This document shows positions 43,199 through 51,783 of a stretch of 64,000 bases of DNA, in pieces. The first letter of the stretch is position 1. Each line of letters begins with the position of its first letter. Below the pieces are notes generated by a model. The model ran no database searches, was not told where the DNA came from, and saw nothing but the letters and a program-made list of their open reading frames with translations. The position numbers and the translations under genes were made by a program. Origin of the DNA: an uncultured Clostridia bacterium (GTDB lineage Bacteria > Bacillota > Clostridia > Oscillospirales > Ruminococcaceae); contig CANQUM010000009.1 of assembly GCA_947627045.1 (NCBI GenBank), positions 1-64,000 of the forward strand, in the 5' to 3' direction.

Positions 43199-43602
43199 AC
43201 TTCACACACCTCATCAGAATAGGAAACATCACTTTGTTCTGCATTTTCATTTGCAGTATCTTGTGATAAGCTAAGCTGTTTTGCAGATTTCAAAAAGCCC
43301 TCGAGAAAATTTGCTCCTGTTTCCTCATTCCCGTTTTCCTCCTTGCCTATTTCAAACATAAGCTCAGCCGCCTTGATCATATCAAACAGCTTTATATCAA
43401 CGCCGCCGTCCTTGTTCCTCTTAATATCAGAAACTGCAAGCAGACTGTCGCTGTTTAATGACTTCGTATTCATATCGCTGCTGTCGCTCAAAGAAAGTCT
43501 TATTGCGTCGCTTTTATCAGAAAAAAGCATTCTTCCCAGAGCCAGCTTTGCTAGCTCAACTGCTGATGTTGATCGAATCTTTCTATCCGAAAATCTTTTC
43601 AC
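43195..43602 (-). CDS. Terminase small subunit-like protein
   Basis: The 135-residue protein precedes terL with a 4-nt overlap. The segment GGVDIKLFDMIKAAELMFEIGKEE resembles the oligomerisation part of TerS proteins. The N-terminal helix-turn-helix that most TerS have is not evident, and the Ser/Asp-rich segments look divergent. AAAGGAGAACAG precedes the ATG. The assignment rests mainly on position. Confidence 0.65.
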   Translation of the reverse strand: MKRFSDRKIRSTSAVELAKLALGRMLFSDKSDAIRLSLSDSSDMNTKSLNSDSLLAVSDIKRNKDGGVDIKLFDMIKAAELMFEIGKEENGNEETGANFLEGFLKSAKQLSLSQDTANENAEQSDVSYSDEVCEV

Positions 43603-43966
43603 ATCTGTTCTCCTTTCGTATATGATTTTCTCCTGACCTGAGAAATGAAAGAACTTTATTGTCCTTTCACATATCCCCGCAAAATAAAAAAAGTTGCACG
43701 TTTAAATGCAACTTTTAAAAATATTTTTCTATTTACCTTTTAAAATTCAATAAAACAATTTTTTATTATACTAAAAAAAATAAAACAGTTAATAATATAA
43801 ATATCTTTATTATACGCAAAAAATCATATTTTTTTGGCATATTGTATAAAAAATTGCCTTGACAATTAGTAATTATTACTGTATAATTAAGACTATATAT
43901 TTAAAAATTTATAAGTAAAATATTAATGACTGAATATTATTTTCTGTTGAAAGGATTGATCACAGT
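43603..43966. other. Divergent regulatory region between the head cassette and glgP
   Basis: AT-rich. The + side carries the glgP promoter (a TATAATT is near 43880) and the - side the cassette leader. The leader contains an intrinsic terminator at 43685-43716 and a second stem-loop (TGAAAGGAC/GTTCTTTCA, near 43643-43666). No ORF of note is seen. Confidence 0.5.
43685..43716 (-). terminator. Intrinsic terminator inside the cassette leader
   Basis: AAAAGTTGCA (43689-43698) pairs with TGCAACTTTT (43707-43716). On the - strand the stem is followed by seven T residues. It lies about 85 nt upstream of the first cassette gene and points into it, so it is either an attenuator or a barrier against read-through. 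Confidence 0.72.
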
Positions 43967-46462
43967 ATGGCATCAGCAAAAAAAGCTGAAGAGAAAACGG
44001 CTTCATCAAAAACTAAATCTTCTGCAAAGCAGACAAAAACGGGAGCAGTTTCTAAAAAGACAAGTAAAAATCAAATTATTACAAAAAGCGAATTAAAAGA
44101 GAAAATCTTAAATATTATCGACAAAGAGTTTGACACTTCCCCTGATGAAGTGTCTGACAAGGTTTTCTATGAAACGCTCTCAAGAATTGTTGTAGAGCTA
44201 ATGCAGGAAAAGCACAAAAAGTTTATGAACAATGTCAACTCCGAAGGCAAGAAGCAGGTTTATTATTTGTCTATGGAGTTTTTAATGGGTAGATCGCTAA
44301 AGACTTCTCTTTACAACCTTGATATTATCAATGAGGCAACTGAAGTAATGAAGGACTTCGGCGTCAATATAAACAATCTGTTTGAATGCGAACCTGACGC
44401 AGGTCTTGGAAACGGCGGTCTAGGACGTCTTGCGGCTTGTTATCTTGACGGTCTTGCAACACAGGGCTATGCTGCGACAGGATATTCTATTTGCTATGAA
44501 TACGGCATTTTCAAACAGAAGTTGGAGGACGGTTGGCAGACAGAGCTTCCTGACAATTGGCTTCCGGGAGGAAACTGCTGGCTTGTAAGAAGAAACAACA
44601 GACAGGTTGAAATTCATTTTGACGGTGATTTAAAGGAATACTGGGATAATCAGTATCACTGCGTAACACACGAAAACTATACGACTGTTATAGCTGTTCC
44701 TTATGACTTATACGTTTCAGGATATGACAGCGATGCAGTATCACGATTAAGATTATGGCGTGCTGAAAGTCCGTCGTTTGATATGGGAATGTTCAACAGC
44801 GGAGAATACGGAAAGGCTCTCGGACAAAACGCAATGGCACAGGCTATATCAAAGGTACTCTATCCTAACGACAATCACGCAGAGGGTAAATCGCTAAGGT
44901 TAAGACAGCAGTATTTTATGTGTGCTGCTTCAATCGCAGATATAGTTGACAGACATATGAGAACTTATGGCACTCTTGACAATCTGCATGAAAAGGTTGC
45001 AATTCATATAAACGATACCCACCCGACGCTTGCTATTCCTGAGCTTATGAGAATTATGCTTGACGACTGCGGATTTTCGTGGAACAAGGCTTGGCACATT
45101 GTAACTAACACATTTGCATATACAAATCATACGGTTATGGCAGAAGCATTGGAAAAATGGGACTGCAATCTGCTCAAACAGGTTACGCCTCGTATTTTCT
45201 CTATTATTGTGGAGATAAACGAAAGATATTGCAGAGACCTTATGGAAAGGTATGATAACGAGTCGCTTGTTACCCGTATGTCAATCATAAATAACAATCT
45301 TGTAAAGATGGCAAATCTCTGCGTTCACGCTTGCCACAGCGTAAACGGAGTTTCAAAAATCCATTCGGAAATTGTTAAGAACACCGTTTTCCACGACGAA
45401 TATGTAGATTGCCCTAACAAATTCAAAAACGTTACAAACGGTATTGCATACAGAAGATGGCTTTATCAGTCTAATCCGGGTCTTACAAATTTGCTTCGCG
45501 AGAAAATCGGCAGCGATTTTCTTAAAGACGGGGCAATGCTGAAAAAGCTTGAGGTGTTCAAAGACGACAAAGCTGTTTTAGACAGTCTTGCAAAAATCAA
45601 AAAGCAAAATAAAGACAACTTTGCAAAATACGTCAAGAGCAAATACGGCATAACCTTAAATACCGATTCGATATTTGATGTTCAGGTAAAGCGTCTGCAC
45701 GAATACAAGAGACAGCACTTGAATGCTTTGAATATAATTGCACAGTACAACTATCTCCTTGAAAATCCAAATGCTGATTTTGTACCTAAAACTTATATCT
45801 TCGCTGCAAAGGCAGCACCGGGATATTATCTGGCTAAACAAATAATCAAGCTGATATGGTCTATCGGCGAGGAACTAAAGAAAAATCCTCAGATAAGCGA
45901 AAAGCTGTCAGTAATATTCCTTGAGGACTATTGCGTTACACTTTCAGAAATGCTTATGCCTGCCGCTGAAATTTCAGAGCAGATCTCTCTTGCCGGAACA
46001 GAGGCTTCTGGAACAGGTAATATGAAACTTATGCTGAACGGTGCTGTTACTTTGGGCACTATGGACGGCGCTAATGTAGAAATTTGCGAACAGGTCGGAA
46101 AGGAAAATATCATAACTTTCGGTATGAGTTCTGATGAGGTTACCGCAAGAAAATCTTCATACCACCCAGAGAAGTACTATAACGAAAACGGCATTATCCG
46201 TGCTTCAATCGACAAGCTGTACGGAGGAGTGAACGGAAACACATTTGAAGAGGTTGCAAACTCCCTTAAAAACAGCGACCCATATATGGTTCTTGCTGAC
46301 TTTGAGGATTATCAAAGAGCCCAGGCTTACGCTTCAGAATGTTACAAAGAGCAAACCAAGTGGCAGAAAATGTCGTTAGAAAACATTGCCTGTGCAGGTG
46401 TATTCTCTGCCGACAGAGCCGTTGAAGATTACGCAAGAGACATTTGGGGCCTTATAAAATAG
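43967..46462 (+). CDS. glgP: Glycogen/starch phosphorylase with a Lys-Ala-rich N-terminal extension
   Basis: This PLP enzyme releases glucose 1-phosphate from alpha-1,4-glucans. It has 831 residues. The PLP lysine is Lys687 in ASGTGNMKLMLNG, and other family motifs are YLSMEFLMGR, DAGLGNGGLGRLAACYLDG and VQVKRLHEYKRQ. The first about 35 residues (MASAKKAEEKTASSKTKSS and beyond) are a low-complexity basic extension not usual in the family. They may bind polysaccharide or a partner. The gene stands alone. GAAAGGATTGATCAC precedes the ATG. Confidence 0.96.
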   Translation: MASAKKAEEKTASSKTKSSAKQTKTGAVSKKTSKNQIITKSELKEKILNIIDKEFDTSPDEVSDKVFYETLSRIVVELMQEKHKKFMNNVNSEGKKQVYYLSMEFLMGRSLKTSLYNLDIINEATEVMKDFGVNINNLFECEPDAGLGNGGLGRLAACYLDGLATQGYAATGYSICYEYGIFKQKLEDGWQTELPDNWLPGGNCWLVRRNNRQVEIHFDGDLKEYWDNQYHCVTHENYTTVIAVPYDLYVSGYDSDAVSRLRLWRAESPSFDMGMFNSGEYGKALGQNAMAQAISKVLYPNDNHAEGKSLRLRQQYFMCAASIADIVDRHMRTYGTLDNLHEKVAIHINDTHPTLAIPELMRIMLDDCGFSWNKAWHIVTNTFAYTNHTVMAEALEKWDCNLLKQVTPRIFSIIVEINERYCRDLMERYDNESLVTRMSIINNNLVKMANLCVHACHSVNGVSKIHSEIVKNTVFHDEYVDCPNKFKNVTNGIAYRRWLYQSNPGLTNLLREKIGSDFLKDGAMLKKLEVFKDDKAVLDSLAKIKKQNKDNFAKYVKSKYGITLNTDSIFDVQVKRLHEYKRQHLNALNIIAQYNYLLENPNADFVPKTYIFAAKAAPGYYLAKQIIKLIWSIGEELKKNPQISEKLSVIFLEDYCVTLSEMLMPAAEISEQISLAGTEASGTGNMKLMLNGAVTLGTMDGANVEICEQVGKENIITFGMSSDEVTARKSSYHPEKYYNENGIIRASIDKLYGGVNGNTFEEVANSLKNSDPYMVLADFEDYQRAQAYASECYKEQTKWQKMSLENIACAGVFSADRAVEDYARDIWGLIK

Positions 46463-46502
46463 CTTAAATAAAAAAACTTTAGTTTCAATTTTCGCAAAAA
46501 TA

Positions 46503-46535
46503 AAAGGGACAGTAAAATAACTTACTGTCCTTTTT
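46503..46535. terminator. Terminator between glgP and spoVS
   Basis: AAAGGGACAGTAA and TTACTGTCCTTT form a stem with one bulged G and a T-run. It serves convergent glgP (+) and spoVS (-). Confidence 0.85.
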
Positions 46536-46565
46536 GCTTACAATCATCCCTCTAAAACAATTTAC

Positions 46566-46826
46566 TTATCTGGCTTCACAAACGAGCTTTATAGCTGTTC
46601 TTTTTTCGCCGTCAATATCAACATTTGCAAATGCAGGCATACAAATAAGTTCGATGCCGATAGGTGATAAAAATCCTCTTGAAATTGCAATTGCCTTAAT
46701 AGCTTGATTCGTAGCTCCGGCTCCTACTGCTTGTACTTCAACAGAACCTTTATCACGAATTACACCGGCAATAGCCCCTGCAACTGCGTTTGGTGTAGAT
46801 TGTGAAGATACTTTTAAGATTTCCAT
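46566..46826 (-). CDS. spoVS: Stage V sporulation protein S
   Basis: The 86-residue protein is a near-complete match to the small conserved SpoVS family: MEILKVSSQSTPNAVAGAIA, EVQAVGAGATNQAIKAIAI and IELICMPAFANVDIDGEKRTA. SpoVS affects sporulation and cell division in Bacillus, but its biochemical role is not settled. It starts at 46826 with GGAGGTTAGTT upstream; a longer frame to 46865 is not used. Its presence supports a sporulating or formerly sporulating lineage. Confidence 0.96.
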   Translation of the reverse strand: MEILKVSSQSTPNAVAGAIAGVIRDKGSVEVQAVGAGATNQAIKAIAISRGFLSPIGIELICMPAFANVDIDGEKRTAIKLVCEAR

Positions 46827-46978
46827 AACTAACCTCCGTGTTATATTTATATTATTATTATACATATTTTATCGAAAAAATCAAGCATTTCTGCAATTGA
46901 TATGAATAAATCAATAAAAAAATGTGTATTATTTGATAATTTTTTCCAAATGATACTCTTATGCTTTATAGCATAAGA

Positions 46979-47017
46979 TAAAAAGCCGCTCAGACTTTAT
47001 TGCCTGAGCGGCTTTAT
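46979..47017 (-). terminator. Terminator of the YD-repeat protein gene
   Basis: AAAGCCGCTCAG (46982-46993) pairs perfectly with CTGAGCGGCTTT (47004-47015). On the - strand it ends in a T-run and lies 12 nt after the stop codon. Confidence 0.85.
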
Positions 47018-47029
47018 TACATAAACTTT

Positions 47030-48196
47030 CTACTTAGTCTTAACTTTTAATTTCTTTTTAGTCCAACTGCTGTATGCCTTTCTGGTAACGCCTTTTGCAT
47101 CTTTATATGTTGTATAAGCCCTTACCCGTACATAATAAGTCTTTTTGCTCTTTATCTTATTACTCTTAATAGTTACTTTCTTGCCCTTAACATTCTTTGT
47201 AAGTACTATATTGTTTTTCTTAAACTTCTTGTTTTTTGATACCTGAACCTGATAGCCTTTTGCATTCTTAACTTTCTTCCAGTTTACAACTATCTTTTTC
47301 TTACCCTTTGCTTTTGCGGTAAAATTCTTGATTTTCACCTTATCCATTAACTTCTGAGCATTCGCCTTGTCCTTTTCTGCTTGAGAAACCTTGTCATCTT
47401 TTTTCACTGCAGTTGTAGACTTCTTCGGTGCAGTTTGATTAGATGAAGATCCTGTAGGTTTATTATTAGGCTTTTCCGAATCTTTTTTATATTTTTCATA
47501 TTCTAATTCAACCCAATAACCGTTATTATCCTCACAGCGTATAATATTACCGTTATTGTCGTATTGATATTTTATCACGTTTTCATAAGAATCTTCCGTC
47601 TGAATAAGCCTGTTGTTTTCATCATAGATGTACTTTGCCCAATTACCATCGCTGTCAGCTGCATATGTCATATTTCCATTGCCGTCATATGTATAAGAAT
47701 ATGTAACAGAGCCTATTTCTGGACCATAATCCAATATTGAAGTTTGCATTAATCCCTTTTCATCATATTTATATGTAATGCTTAAAGACATATACTCATT
47801 TTCAATAAGTGTTTCATTGCCTCTTTCATCATATTCGTAATTTGTCCAGTACCCAACACTATCCTCCGTGCGGATCAAGTTTCCTCTTTCGTCATAGGTA
47901 TAATTAACACGATAACCGTCGCTGTCTTCATATGATGTATTATTGCCCTTTTCATCATAAGTATATTTTTCAATGTATCCGTCTTTGTCTTCACTTAAGA
48001 TTATATGCCCCTTCTCATCATGAGTAAGCTCCGCCCAATAACCATCACTGTCCTCAAAACGTGTACAAACATATCCATCTGCCGCCTCTGATAAATTACC
48101 CAGCAATGATACATTAACAGCCTCAGCAGTTGTTCCCAGTGTAAAACTCAACATCAGAATAGACACAGTAAGCACTGATAAAATTCTTTTTTTCAT
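47030..48196 (-). CDS. Secreted YD-repeat (RHS-like) protein
   Basis: This 388-residue secreted protein has a signal peptide (ILSVLTVSILMLSFTLGTTAEA). It has about nine imperfect 21-residue repeats of the form YTYDERGNLIRTEDS-GYWTN (YD repeats as in RHS proteins), then a Gly/Lys linker. The Lys-rich fibronectin type III-like C-terminus (GYQVQVSKNKKFKKNN, YYVRVRAYTTY) resembles the end of the LRR protein at 22892. The RHS toxin core domain is lacking, so this looks like a surface binding protein. ATG 48196 has GAGGGTAATT upstream; a frame to 48301 is not used. Confidence 0.85.
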   Translation of the reverse strand: MKKRILSVLTVSILMLSFTLGTTAEAVNVSLLGNLSEAADGYVCTRFEDSDGYWAELTHDEKGHIILSEDKDGYIEKYTYDEKGNNTSYEDSDGYRVNYTYDERGNLIRTEDSVGYWTNYEYDERGNETLIENEYMSLSITYKYDEKGLMQTSILDYGPEIGSVTYSYTYDGNGNMTYAADSDGNWAKYIYDENNRLIQTEDSYENVIKYQYDNNGNIIRCEDNNGYWVELEYEKYKKDSEKPNNKPTGSSSNQTAPKKSTTAVKKDDKVSQAEKDKANAQKLMDKVKIKNFTAKAKGKKKIVVNWKKVKNAKGYQVQVSKNKKFKKNNIVLTKNVKGKKVTIKSNKIKSKKTYYVRVRAYTTYKDAKGVTRKAYSSWTKKKLKVKTK

Positions 48197-48311
48197 AATT
48201 ACCCTCTTTTCTTTAAATATACATTTAATAAGTAAAACATACATCATTATTTCTCTTTTGTCAACATGTTTATAAAAAGTTAAATAATAAACACACTTCA
48301 CGAAATCTCCA

Positions 48312-48360
48312 TAGGCAGCACTGCCTGCCGCCGGCGTAACGCCGGATGCTCTGCTGCCTA
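48312..48360. repeat. Nested GC-rich palindrome
   Basis: TAGGCAGCA (48312-48320) pairs with TGCTGCCTA (48352-48360), and CCGGCG-TAA-CGCCGG (48331-48345) nests within. It lies between the YD-repeat gene and the GNAT gene, about 90 nt from the shared GC-rich repeat copy 2. No function is known. Confidence 0.75.
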
Positions 48361-48445
48361 ATAAAAGTTTAATTTAATCTTTTACGTTTCAAAACGGCAG
48401 ATTTATTCTTTGTAGGAAAGTTTAGTTCTAGCCTCTTGCCTATAC

Positions 48446-48465
48446 TGCCTGCGGCGGCTCGCCGC
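48446..48465 (-). repeat. GC-rich palindromic repeat abutting the GNAT gene stop codon (copy 2)
   Basis: Exact 20-bp copy of 22873-22892. On the - strand the TAG stop of the GNAT gene is immediately followed by it. Confidence 0.9.
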
Positions 48466-48960
48466 CTAGATGTCATAGACAAAAACAAAATCGTCCATAA
48501 CAAAATCCTCGCCGATGTCGGCTATCTGAGTACGCTCTATGTACATTCCGAACTTTTTATAAATTTCTATTGAGTGCTTGTTTCCTCTGTTTACAGTAAG
48601 CCAAATTTTTGAAAGACCTCGACTTTTTGCCTCTTTCTTCAGAAATTCAAAAGCCTGTCTTGAAAATCCCTTTCCTCGTTCTGATTTGAGCAGGTAAATC
48701 TTAGATAAGAACATTACGCCGCCCTCCTGCTCAACAAAACTAAAATATCCAACGCTTTTGCCGTTTTCAACAAAGTTATAATACTTATAATTATGATCTT
48801 TAATCTGCTCGGCAATAACCTCAGCAGACTGAAATTTCTGCACCATATAATCAATCTGCTCCTGTGAAATAATGCTGATGTAATGCTCATTCCAGATTTC
48901 ATTGGCAAGCCTTGCCGTCTCCTCAATTTGTTCTTTTGTTTCAACCTTTCTAAGCTCCAT
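48466..48960 (-). CDS. GNAT-family N-acetyltransferase
   Basis: The 164-residue protein moves an acetyl group from acetyl-CoA to an unidentified amine or peptide. The fold landmarks are YFSFVEQEGGVMFLSKIYLL, then the acetyl-CoA loop KSERGKGFSRQAFEFLKKEA and VNRGNKHSIEIYKKFGMYIERT. The start overlaps the stop of the AAA+ gene, so the two are cotranscribed. The substrate is not predictable. Its TAG stop codon touches the GC-rich repeat. Confidence 0.92.
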   Translation of the reverse strand: MELRKVETKEQIEETARLANEIWNEHYISIISQEQIDYMVQKFQSAEVIAEQIKDHNYKYYNFVENGKSVGYFSFVEQEGGVMFLSKIYLLKSERGKGFSRQAFEFLKKEAKSRGLSKIWLTVNRGNKHSIEIYKKFGMYIERTQIADIGEDFVMDDFVFVYDI

Positions 48961-50156
48961 TACTTCTCAGTTCCTTTCAACAATTCAATAAACTGCTTTG
49001 CTGCTCTCGGAGACCTTCCTCCTCGTTCAAGAGCAAAAACCTCAGCCCTTTTCTTTATCTCATCAACTGACATATCAAGGTCATATTGCCTTGCCAAATC
49101 CTCAACAACACTGAGATAAAGCTTTTTATCAGGCTTTTCAAATACTACTCTTATTCCAAACCTGTCTGATAATGACAAAAGCTCCTGCATCGTATCGTTA
49201 AAATGAATGTCATCACCCTCTCTAGTTGAGAAAGATTCCTTTATCAAATGACGGCGGTTTGAGGTAGCGTAAATCACAAGGTTGTCCGCAGCGGAGGAAA
49301 CGCTTCCCTCTAATATGGCTTTAAGCGCCGCAAAATCGTCATCGTTTTCAGTAAATGACAAGTCATCAATAAACAAAATGAATTTTAAAGGGTTTCTGCT
49401 TACAGTTTCAACAATCAGAGGTATCTCATGAAGCTGTTTTTTCTTCAGCTCAATAAGCCTTAAACCTCTGTTTTTGTATTCGTTGGCTATAGCTTTGACA
49501 GTCGACGATTTTCCTGTTCCGCAGTCGCCGTAAAGAAGCACATTATTAGCAGGTTTGCCGTTAAGCAAAGCAAGCGTGTTATCAATAACCGTCTGTCTTT
49601 GAGCCTCATAGCCCGATAGCTGTGAAAGCCTCGTATTATCTGGAAAGCTGACAGGTTTTATTTTTCCATTTTTTATAACGAAAATATGATTCTTTGCATA
49701 AATTCCGTATCCGAACTTGTTTATCTCACTTATTCTTTCTGAATAAATTTTTAAAAAATCAATATCCTCTGTTTTCCATTTAGAAAGATTGCCGTAGCCA
49801 ATGGCTCTTGCCACATCACCGCAGTTTATTTTTGCAAGATTTTCTAAAATATTCAGCTCACTTGCCAAACGCTCTTCTAAAAGAGGACTGATTTTTTCAC
49901 CTGCACCTTTTTTTATCATATAGACGTTTTCATCTTCCAAAACTATATTCAAAAAAAACTCAGTAAGGTTATCACTGTACCGATAAAGCTCGCTTACAAA
50001 TTCCGAATATTCAAATATCAAATCTTTTTGATTAATTGTCTTATCACTAAGATCGCTGAGAAGATTTAAAAGCTTTTCAACTGTTTTGTTCTTTAAAACA
50101 CTTCTAAACACTGCAAGTGATGAAACACTTTTTACTGTTTCAATGAAATCTGTCAT
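48960..50156 (-). CDS. AAA+ ATPase, DUF815-like
   Basis: The 398-residue protein has a helical N-terminal half (about residues 1-180) and an AAA+ ATPase core. The P-loop is LLYGDCGTGKSSTVKAIANE with Lys216, Walker B is FILFIDDLSF, and a C-terminal lid contains ERGGRSPRAAKQFIELL. Proteins of this family occur as stand-alone ATPases in Clostridia, and their role is not established. Coupling to the GNAT gene is by overlapping stop/start. Confidence 0.85.
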   Translation of the reverse strand: MTDFIETVKSVSSLAVFRSVLKNKTVEKLLNLLSDLSDKTINQKDLIFEYSEFVSELYRYSDNLTEFFLNIVLEDENVYMIKKGAGEKISPLLEERLASELNILENLAKINCGDVARAIGYGNLSKWKTEDIDFLKIYSERISEINKFGYGIYAKNHIFVIKNGKIKPVSFPDNTRLSQLSGYEAQRQTVIDNTLALLNGKPANNVLLYGDCGTGKSSTVKAIANEYKNRGLRLIELKKKQLHEIPLIVETVSRNPLKFILFIDDLSFTENDDDFAALKAILEGSVSSAADNLVIYATSNRRHLIKESFSTREGDDIHFNDTMQELLSLSDRFGIRVVFEKPDKKLYLSVVEDLARQYDLDMSVDEIKKRAEVFALERGGRSPRAAKQFIELLKGTEK

Positions 50157-50261
50157 TTTAATCTCCGTTCTGTATCAATAAAATCTTCCGCCTATCACAA
50201 TAAGCATCAAGCGTAATTTTTAACTCTTTTTATTAAGTATATTATACCACCTTTGTCAAGC

Positions 50262-50300
50262 AAAAAACAAAAACTGCCCTGCCAATACAAGCAAGACAGT
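50262..50300 (-). terminator. Terminator of the aspartate kinase gene
   Basis: ACTGCCCTGC (50273-50282) pairs with GCAAGACAGT (50291-50300), two wobble pairs, followed on the - strand by TTTTTGTTTTTTG. It lies 7 nt after the stop codon. Confidence 0.8.
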
Positions 50301-50307
50301 CTTCAAA

Positions 50308-51627
50308 TTACAGCTTCTGCAAAACAAAAATATCGTAAATTGCCTTAATAGCCGTTTTAAAATCCGCTTCTTCAACCCCGACGATTATATTAAGCTCGCT
50401 GGAGCCCTGATCTATCATCTTTACATTAACATGGCTGTGAGCAAGTGAGGAAAATATTCTTCCGGCAGTTCCTCTGTTAGACTTCATTCCCCGTCCGACA
50501 ACCGCAACAAGTGCCAGGTCAGTTTCAATTTCAATAGAGTCAGGCTGAACATTTCTGTGAAGTCCTGCAAGTATCTCCTGCTCCTTCTCGGCAAATTCAT
50601 CAAGATGTATTATAACGCTCATAGTATCTATGCCCGACGGCATATGCTCAAAGGAAACACCATTTTTTTCAAAAACCTCTAAAACACGTCTGCCGAATCC
50701 AAGCTCTGAGTTCATCATATCTTTTTCAATATTTACAACCGCAAAACCCTTTTTTCCTGCAATACCTGTAATTGTGTATTCCGGCTTCTGTGAGGTCGAT
50801 TCTACGATCATTGTACCTGTGTCATCAGGCTTGTTAGTGTTCTTGATATTTATAGGAATTCCCGCCTTTCTGACAGGAAAAATAGCTTCATCGTGCAAAA
50901 CGGTAGCGCCCATATACGAAAGCTCACGAAGTTCCTTGTATGTAATTGAAGTAATAGGAAGCGGATTGTCGATAATTCTCGGATCAGCAATCAAAAATCC
51001 CGAAACATCAGTCCAGTTTTCATAAATATCAGCAGTTACAACCGAAGCAACGATTGAACCTGTTATATCAGAACCGCCTCGTGAAAATGTCTTTATCGTG
51101 TCGTTGGGCATAGAGCCGTAGAAACCGGGAATAACTGCATACTCCACCCCTTTAAGACGTTCGCCCATAACAAAAGCTGTCTTGCTGCTGTCATAAGCTC
51201 CCTTGTCGTCAAAGAAAACAACATCGGCAGCGTCGATAAATTCAAAACCCAAGTATTTTGCAAGCAATTTTCCGTTTAAGTATTCGCCCCTTGACGCAGC
51301 ATAATCTCTGCCTGCTTTTTGAGTGAAGCAGGCTTTTATGGTATTGAACTCATCTTCTAAAGAAATATCAAGTGAAAGCTCATTGATTATTCCGTTATAT
51401 CTTGATTTTATTTCCTCAAACTCTTTTTCAAAGTCTTGACCCCTCGCAGCCTTTGAATAGCACGAGTACAGCATATCGGTTATTTTTGTGTCATCGTCAA
51501 ATCTCTTTCCCGGAGCCGACGGAATAACAAATCTCCTTGATATGTCGCTTTTAATAATATGAGCGACTTTCTTAAACTGTTTGGCGTCTGCAAGAGAGCT
51601 TCCGCCGAACTTAACTACCTTAACCAT
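50308..51627 (-). CDS. lysC: Aspartate kinase (monofunctional)
   Basis: This enzyme starts the aspartate pathway to Lys, Thr and Met by phosphorylating aspartate. The 439 residues include VVKFGGSSLAD, the substrate-site RYAASRGEYLNGKLLAKYL-like segment (RDYAASRGEYLNGKL) and two C-terminal ACT domains (the second VVAVVGRGMKSNRGTAGRIFS). ACT domains mean feedback control by an amino acid. No lysine riboswitch is seen upstream. It lies next to an apgM-type gene, which fits an amino acid pathway. Confidence 0.94.
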   Translation of the reverse strand: MVKVVKFGGSSLADAKQFKKVAHIIKSDISRRFVIPSAPGKRFDDDTKITDMLYSCYSKAARGQDFEKEFEEIKSRYNGIINELSLDISLEDEFNTIKACFTQKAGRDYAASRGEYLNGKLLAKYLGFEFIDAADVVFFDDKGAYDSSKTAFVMGERLKGVEYAVIPGFYGSMPNDTIKTFSRGGSDITGSIVASVVTADIYENWTDVSGFLIADPRIIDNPLPITSITYKELRELSYMGATVLHDEAIFPVRKAGIPINIKNTNKPDDTGTMIVESTSQKPEYTITGIAGKKGFAVVNIEKDMMNSELGFGRRVLEVFEKNGVSFEHMPSGIDTMSVIIHLDEFAEKEQEILAGLHRNVQPDSIEIETDLALVAVVGRGMKSNRGTAGRIFSSLAHSHVNVKMIDQGSSELNIIVGVEEADFKTAIKAIYDIFVLQKL

Positions 51628-51783
51628 TTTTATATCACGCTCTTTATGAGCTCCTCCCCTTAAATATTACAACTATTATTATATTAGTATTCAAAAACTG
51701 CGTCAATTGACAATTAATACAAATAACTTATAACATTTTATAGTTTTTTGTTGAAATACAACTGTATTTATATCACAGACAAT

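Larger units (their letters stand above)
36368..43602 (-). mobile_element. Compact phage head/packaging cassette (remnant or domesticated)
   Basis: Nine - strand genes give, in transcription order: small terminase-like, large terminase, portal, protease, major capsid, two connector-type proteins, a small protein and a hub-like protein. Head genes are open and near full length. Tail tube, tape measure, holin, endolysin, integrase and repressor are all absent. The cassette is bounded by terminators and by host genes on both sides (the coaD region and glgP). Confidence 0.85.

Noticed and set aside
50170-51783. Lysine riboswitch at the aspartate kinase gene
   Set aside because: The upstream space is about 150 nt, AT-rich and lacks the conserved multi-helix core.
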